DNA from: UBA2040 sp002332715
Lineage (GTDB): Bacteria; Bacteroidota; Bacteroidia; Flavobacteriales_D; Crocinitomicaceae
Length of the DNA: 10,539 nucleotides
Assembly (NCBI GenBank): GCA_029242295.1
Contig: JAQWUF010000122.1
Coordinates: 1-10,539 of the forward strand
Direction of reading: 5' to 3'
The notes beneath the pieces are model-generated. The model was not told the DNA's origin, did no database searches, and worked only from the letters and a program-made list of their open reading frames with translations. The translations under genes and the position numbers were made by a program. Below are positions 7,291-10,539 of the stretch, piece after piece (position 1 is the first letter of the stretch; every line of letters begins with the position of its first letter).

Positions 7291-8378
7291 TGAATAATCT
7301 CTTTTTTAACTTTTTTCCAAAAACTAAAAAAAGAAGGGTAATAACCTGAAACACTGCTTAACCAATCTCGTTGATCTTCAGTTCCCTGGAAATGAAGATT
7401 TGTGGGGTGTTCCTTGAATATGTAGGACTGCATGGGGTGTTTTTCTTGTAATTCATTGAATTCTCCAACAAAAACTTGCAAATTATCGATGTTTTGACCC
7501 AAATCGATCAAAAATTGAAGCGATTTAGCACTTATCGGATATTTTTCAAAATGCGAAGGTTCTAAAATCAGAATCCTATTCAAGTCATCTCCGTTTCGCC
7601 ATTTTGGATCCATGTTGTACCATGTATAAAGTATAATAGCTTTCCCTGGGTTTATTATAACTTCTTTTTTTTTCGGTAAAACTGTTTTCAACTCTTGTTT
7701 CTCAGTCGATTTAAGAACATTTGGAATCCCCATCCGAGTTAATTCATCGTAGCTTTTATCCAAAAAAGTGTGCTGATCATTCGAGTAACAAAACCGATTT
7801 ATATTTTCTTGATTGGCGAAATATTTTTTATTGCTATTCGCTCCAGAAACCCATTGCCAGCTAAGAGCATTGCTCGCCCAATCGGCATCGAGTAAATGAT
7901 AGTACATCCATTGAGCTGGCGCTTTCCATTGCGCTCGAGCAATATTCGTGCAAACTGACGCAACATACATACGTAAATGATTGTGCATATACCCTGTTTC
8001 ATACAATTGATGGATTGCTTCATCAATTGCAGTGATTCCGACATTGGCATTGTTCACAACTCGAATCATTTCACCATGTTCAACGTTTAGTTGTTCGTTC
8101 TTCAAATCTTCTTCTATATTTTTCTCTTGCCAAACTCTTTGCCAATAATCTCGCCAAGCTAGTTCCTGTAAGAATTTCTCATTTTCAACAGGACTAAAAC
8201 CACGATTTCTGAAGCTTTCTAGTACATCCTTTGTAGAAATAACGCCTCTAGAGATATAGGGAGATAGAAATGTAACATCACCGTCGATGTAATTTCTATT
8301 GGAACAATAGGCGACAGGATTTACAGAACTTAATCGCTCCATAACTGACGTATAATCTGTAGGAAAATTTGGTTTCAT
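7287..8378 (-). CDS. FAD-binding photolyase-like protein with FAD domain first
   Basis: This 363-residue protein lacks the usual N-terminal antenna domain and begins directly in the photolyase FAD domain: YCSNRNYIDGDVTFLSPYISRGVIS (24-48), ELAWRDYWQRVW (72-83), GYMHNHLRMYVASV (129-142), LLDADWASNALSWQWVSG (162-179) and KKYFANQENINRF (184-196). N170, W174 and W176 match E. coli photolyase N378, W382 and W384. After a linker (about 225-245) comes an alpha/beta-looking stretch, AIILYTWYNMDP (247-258), NRILILEPSHFEKYPISAK (267-285) and LQVFVGEF (300-307), which resembles a photolyase antenna domain. The order would thus be permuted. It is the first gene of the operon. The frame opens at TTG 8381, but an ATG follows as the next codon, so 8378 is chosen. 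Catalytic activity is unknown; photolyase superfamily membership is clear. Confidence 0.87.
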   Translation of the reverse strand: MKPNFPTDYTSVMERLSSVNPVAYCSNRNYIDGDVTFLSPYISRGVISTKDVLESFRNRGFSPVENEKFLQELAWRDYWQRVWQEKNIEEDLKNEQLNVEHGEMIRVVNNANVGITAIDEAIHQLYETGYMHNHLRMYVASVCTNIARAQWKAPAQWMYYHLLDADWASNALSWQWVSGANSNKKYFANQENINRFCYSNDQHTFLDKSYDELTRMGIPNVLKSTEKQELKTVLPKKKEVIINPGKAIILYTWYNMDPKWRNGDDLNRILILEPSHFEKYPISAKSLQFLIDLGQNIDNLQVFVGEFNELQEKHPMQSYIFKEHPTNLHFQGTEDQRDWLSSVSGYYPSFFSFWKKVKKEIIQ

Positions 8379-8432
8379 CAATATAGAAGTATTAACAATA
8401 AAAGATTTCTTTTTGTTCTATTTGTGGATGAT

Positions 8433-8448
8433 TGTAACTAAGGTCACA
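8433..8448. promoter_or_regulatory. Crp/Fnr-type operator dyad upstream of DUF983-crp-TSUP
   Basis: TGTAACTAAGGTCACA is an imperfect palindrome: TGTAAC and GTCACA are inverted repeats with one mismatch around a 4-base centre. It resembles the E. coli CRP core TGTGA-N6-TCACA. Its reverse complement matches the 10309-10324 site at 13 of 16 bases. The site lies between the divergent photolyase operon (start 8378) and DUF983 (start 8499). Its centre is 29.5 bases before a -7-like box, which places it near -41.5 for the rightward promoter. I infer that it binds the Crp/Fnr protein encoded at 8875-9507. Confidence 0.65.
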
Positions 8449-8469
8449 CAAATCGAAGGTTAAGTAATT

Positions 8470-8477
8470 TACTTTTA
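8470..8477 (+). promoter_or_regulatory. Candidate -7 box (TACTTTTA) of the DUF983 operon
   Basis: TACTTTTA matches TAnnTTTG at all but the last base. It starts 21 bases after the operator end, the same distance as at the 10346 box. Transcription would begin near 8482, about 17 bases before the DUF983 ATG. No -33 element is visible, as expected for an activator-dependent promoter. Confidence 0.45.
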
Positions 8478-8498
8478 TAGCCTCAATATATTTTATAA

Positions 8499-8891
8499 AT
8501 GAAAAAAGGCACAAAACTCTACAGTATCCTAAAAATGAAATGTCCAAATTGCCACGAAGACGATTTCTACGAAGGTTCTATTTTTAGTGCGCGTGTCAGG
8601 GATAAATGTGACAAATGTGATTTCAAATACTCCATTGAACCAGGCTTTTACCAAGGATCCTATTATGTGGTTTACGCTTTGGGCGTGGCTGTTTTTGTGA
8701 CCATTTGGACAACAATTTCACTTTTCTTCCCCAATACCTCTTGGAATGCAACCTTAATTGCTATTTTAGTAGGATTGGTAGGAACGGCGCCATTTATGTA
8801 TCCATTATCGAAAATTATATGGGCCAATCTCTTCTTCCGATATGGAAAATTTCATGCAGGAAAAGACAAACAGAATGGAACAAAAGATTAG
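8499..8891 (+). CDS. DUF983 membrane protein
   Basis: This 130-residue protein begins with a cytoplasmic zinc-ribbon-like segment containing CPNC (C15, C18) and CDKC (C37, C40), followed by EPGFYQGSYYVVYALGVAVF (47-66), the conserved DUF983 region, and two hydrophobic helices (about 55-77 and 84-102). It ends with a basic hydrophilic tail. DUF983 proteins are small inner-membrane proteins of unknown function, common in Bacteroidetes and Proteobacteria. It is the first gene of the plus-strand operon, and its last 17 bases overlap the start of the Crp/Fnr regulator, so the two are likely translated together. Its promoter region carries the Crp-like dyad. A function in sulfur or redox response is only suggested by its neighbours. 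Confidence 0.85.
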   Translation: MKKGTKLYSILKMKCPNCHEDDFYEGSIFSARVRDKCDKCDFKYSIEPGFYQGSYYVVYALGVAVFVTIWTTISLFFPNTSWNATLIAILVGLVGTAPFMYPLSKIIWANLFFRYGKFHAGKDKQNGTKD

Positions 8892-9507
8892 GGATAGCTA
8901 CGGCTGCCTTTTTGAGGAAGATTTAATTCAAGGAATAAAAAAAAAAGGTGTATTAAAGGAAGTAAAAGAAGGTGACCTTTTGATCGATATCGAAGATACT
9001 ATTACCAATATTCCTTTAATGCTATCTGGTGCTATTAAAATATCGAGAATCGACGAAGAAGGCGATGAATTGCTCTTATACTTTATCGAAAAAGGCGATG
9101 TTTGCGCTATGACCATGACGTGTTGTATTGGTCAATCTAAAAGTGAAATACGCGCCATTGCCGAATCGGATACAGAGGTACTCATGGTTCCAGTGAAAAA
9201 CATGGATTTATGGTTGCAAAAATACAGTTCATGGCGAAGTTTTGTATTCGAAAGCTACAACACACGCTTTACGGAAATGCTTCAATCCATTGACAGTCTT
9301 GCGTTTATGAATATGCACGAGCGCGTTATAAAATACTTAAGAGAAAAAGTAATTGTAGGCAAAGATATGATGGTAAATACGACACACCAGAAGGTTGCGG
9401 CTGATTTACATACTTCTCGCGTCGTTATTTCTAGAATATTAAAAAGTCTTGAAAGAGAGAATAAAATAGTGATACATAGAAACAACATCCAAGTTTTAGA
9501 GTTTTAA
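8875..9507 (+). CDS. Crp/Fnr-family transcriptional regulator
   Basis: From ATG 8875 this encodes 210 residues: an N-terminal cyclic-nucleotide-type beta roll (about 25-110, with EGDLLIDIED and SGAIKISRIDEEGDELLLYF), a dimerisation helix (about 115-158) and a winged helix-turn-helix (HQKVAADLHTSRVVISRILKSLE, 171-193). Cysteines are at 11, 77, 83 and 84; the CAMTMTCC cluster is, from memory, conserved in Bacteroidetes relatives and may sense redox or reactive sulfur, though this is inference. It lacks the four-cysteine N-terminal Fe-S motif of E. coli FNR. An ATG at 8842 is in frame, but family members start near EQKIRDSYGCLFEEDL, so 8875 is preferred. A run of ten A residues (8937-8946, codons for IKKKG) could be slippage-prone. 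The TSUP gene follows after 6 bases. The regulator probably binds the two dyads at 8433 and 10309. Confidence 0.9.
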   Translation: MEQKIRDSYGCLFEEDLIQGIKKKGVLKEVKEGDLLIDIEDTITNIPLMLSGAIKISRIDEEGDELLLYFIEKGDVCAMTMTCCIGQSKSEIRAIAESDTEVLMVPVKNMDLWLQKYSSWRSFVFESYNTRFTEMLQSIDSLAFMNMHERVIKYLREKVIVGKDMMVNTTHQKVAADLHTSRVVISRILKSLERENKIVIHRNNIQVLEF

Positions 9508-9513
9508 TAGTAA

Positions 9514-10308
9514 ATGGAAATCTTAGAGTTTTTAGGTTATTTCGGTGCCATTTTGGTTGGACTCATTTTGGGTTTGATTGGTGGTGGCGGCTCCATTCTC
9601 ACTTTGCCTATTCTGGTCTATCTATTAGGAGTTAATGCCGTTACAGCTACAGGTTACTCCTTGTTCATTATCGGAATCACATCTTTGGTTGGAACCCTTC
9701 GCAATGCGAAAGAGAAAAAAATAGACTTCAAAATCGGTTTGCTTTTTACTATTCCCACGTTACTATCCTTATACTTTACTCGTTTGGTCATACTTCCTTC
9801 TATACCGATAGAAATACTGAGTATTGGCGATTTTATTTTGATGAAGCCAATGGCTATTATGATTTTGTTCGCAGCCATTATGCTCCTTGCGTCCTACTCG
9901 ATGATAAAAGGAAGAAAAGACGAAGAAGTAGACAAAAAGACGACCAATTTCGCAAAACTCAGTTTTGTTGGACTTGGCGTTGGCTTGCTTTCTGGCTTAG
10001 TAGGCGCTGGTGGAGGATTTATTATTACACCTGCACTCGTTTTTTTCGCGTATTTACCCATGAAAAATGCAGTGGCTACCTCTATTTTTATCATCGCAGT
10101 TAATTCATTGCTTGGTTTTACAGGTGATATTGGGAAATACGAAATGGATTGGCCCTTCCTTGTACTTTTTTCGAGTCTTTCAATTGTAGGCATCTTTATT
10201 GGAATTTATCTTACCCGCTTTATTTCTGGACCACAGCTAAAGAAAGGCTTCGGATGGTTTGTGTTGATTATGGGAACCTTCATCCTGTTGAAAGAAATCT
10301 TTCTATAA
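9514..10308 (+). CDS. TauE/SafE (TSUP) family sulfite/organosulfonate exporter-like permease
   Basis: This 264-residue polytopic inner-membrane protein has two related halves, each opening with the family glycine motif: GLILGLIGGGGSILTLPIL (16-34) and GLLSGLVGAGGGFIITPAL (157-175). Hydrophobic segments lie at about 6-24, 28-40, 45-62, 73-92, 110-130, 148-166, 168-182, 187-204, 213-236 and 246-262. TSUP proteins are linked to export or import of sulfite, thiosulfate, sulfoacetate and related sulfur anions; which one applies cannot be read here. It lies 6 bases after the Crp/Fnr gene and is the last gene of that operon. Its stop codon directly abuts the second Crp-like dyad. The pairing of a TSUP permease with this type of regulator is common in Bacteroidetes and suggests a sulfur-compound response. 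Confidence 0.9.
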   Translation: MEILEFLGYFGAILVGLILGLIGGGGSILTLPILVYLLGVNAVTATGYSLFIIGITSLVGTLRNAKEKKIDFKIGLLFTIPTLLSLYFTRLVILPSIPIEILSIGDFILMKPMAIMILFAAIMLLASYSMIKGRKDEEVDKKTTNFAKLSFVGLGVGLLSGLVGAGGGFIITPALVFFAYLPMKNAVATSIFIIAVNSLLGFTGDIGKYEMDWPFLVLFSSLSIVGIFIGIYLTRFISGPQLKKGFGWFVLIMGTFILLKEIFL

Positions 10309-10324
10309 TGTGACCTATGTTACC
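10309..10324. promoter_or_regulatory. Second Crp/Fnr-type operator dyad
   Basis: TGTGACCTATGTTACC begins at the first base after the TSUP stop codon. It shares 13 of 16 bases with the reverse complement of the 8433-8448 dyad; the only differences are two swapped central bases and the final base. It is an imperfect inverted repeat (TGTGAC and GTTACC). A perfect TAnnTTTG box starts 21 bases after its end, giving the same geometry as the upstream site. I infer control of the gene starting at 10483 by the Crp/Fnr protein encoded two genes upstream. Confidence 0.65.
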
Positions 10325-10345
10325 ATCTAGACTTTGATCTTGCAG

Positions 10346-10353
10346 TATCTTTG
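10346..10353 (+). promoter_or_regulatory. Candidate -7 box (TATCTTTG) for the gene at 10483
   Basis: TATCTTTG matches TAnnTTTG exactly and lies 29.5 bases from the centre of the second dyad, consistent with class-II-type activation and a start near 10358. The leader would be about 125 bases. Another exact match, TAACTTTG at 10374-10381, could be an alternative or additional promoter. Confidence 0.5.
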
Positions 10354-10421
10354 CTAAAACAGCGTGGCTATAATAACTTTGTAGATGTAATCTGAGGATT
10401 TGATGACATTAAAAAACTTTC

Positions 10422-10438
10422 TATTCCAAAACGGAATA
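10422..10438 (+). repeat. Short inverted repeat in the leader of the gene at 10483
   Basis: TATTCC and GGAATA form a perfect 6-base inverted repeat around a 5-base AAAAC loop, 45 bases upstream of the ATG. It has no T-run, so it is not an intrinsic terminator. It could be a small hairpin in the leader or an operator half-site pair, but the length is near what chance would give. Confidence 0.25.
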
Positions 10439-10482
10439 CGTTTATCAAACAACATTACTTTAATTATTAAAAAATAGGAAAA

Positions 10483-10539
10483 ATGGGAATATTTTCATCA
10501 ATTAAAAAAGCCCTTGGAGGAGGAGCCACACAAGATTTT
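10483..10539 (+). CDS. Start of a small protein, possibly rhodanese-like, partial
   Basis: The ATG at 10483 opens a frame of 19 codons to the window edge (MGIFSSIKKALGGGATQDF). Similar short N-termini with a phenylalanine, basic residues and a glycine run precede the rhodanese domain of single-domain sulfurtransferases found near TSUP genes in Bacteroidetes. With so little sequence this is only a suggestion. The gene has its own candidate promoter with a Crp-like dyad, and no Shine-Dalgarno sequence is visible. Confidence 0.4.
   Translation, partial: MGIFSSIKKALGGGATQDF

Noticed and set aside
8271..8282. TGTAAC half-site inside the FAD-first gene as a third Crp-like operator
   Set aside because: There is no matching second half at the right distance and it lies within coding sequence.
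8842..8874. Earlier ATG of the Crp/Fnr frame
   Set aside because: The 11 added residues lie in the DUF983 coding region and are not part of the usual N-terminus of this regulator type.
1..10539. tRNA, rRNA, CRISPR, insertion sequence or phage remnants
   Set aside because: No cloverleaf-like, repeat-spacer or transposase signals were seen on either strand, though a covariance-model search was not possible.

Overview
The window looks like a chromosomal segment from an AT-rich member of the Bacteroidetes, probably Flavobacteriales. This is inferred from the protein sequences, from start codons that lack Shine-Dalgarno sequences, and from several promoter-like TAnnTTTG boxes. No rRNA, tRNA, mobile element or CRISPR array was seen.

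Positions 1-3266 (minus strand) hold a membrane protein cut by the left edge, probably a GT-C glycosyltransferase; a PLP-dependent cystathionine gamma-synthase/methionine gamma-lyase family enzyme; and a GT4 glycosyltransferase. Positions 3267-3559 contain a short plus-strand reading frame that looks broken and could encode a two-helix membrane peptide.

Positions 8378-3560 (minus strand) form a compact five-gene operon devoted to the photolyase/cryptochrome superfamily. In order of transcription it encodes a FAD-domain-first photolyase-like protein, a full-length photolyase/cryptochrome-like protein, a flavin-reductase-like FMN protein, a 43-residue DUF2256 zinc-ribbon-like protein, and a protein of the FeS-BCP/(6-4)-photolyase-related family that lacks the Fe-S cluster cysteines. 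Three junctions overlap (ATGA, TAATG, ATGA) and the fourth has a 4-base gap, so translation is probably coupled. The three photolyase-like proteins differ at the FAD-proximal and cluster positions, which suggests divided functions.

Positions 8499-10308 (plus strand) diverge from that operon and encode a DUF983 membrane protein, a Crp/Fnr-family regulator with several cysteines, and a TauE/SafE (TSUP) exporter. A further gene starts at 10483 and runs off the window. Two matching 16-bp Crp-like dyads lie upstream of DUF983 (8433-8448) and directly after the TSUP stop codon (10309-10324). Each is followed, after exactly 21 bases, by a -7-like box. I infer that the Crp/Fnr protein activates its own operon and the next transcription unit from class-II-type positions, probably in a sulfur- or redox-related response.
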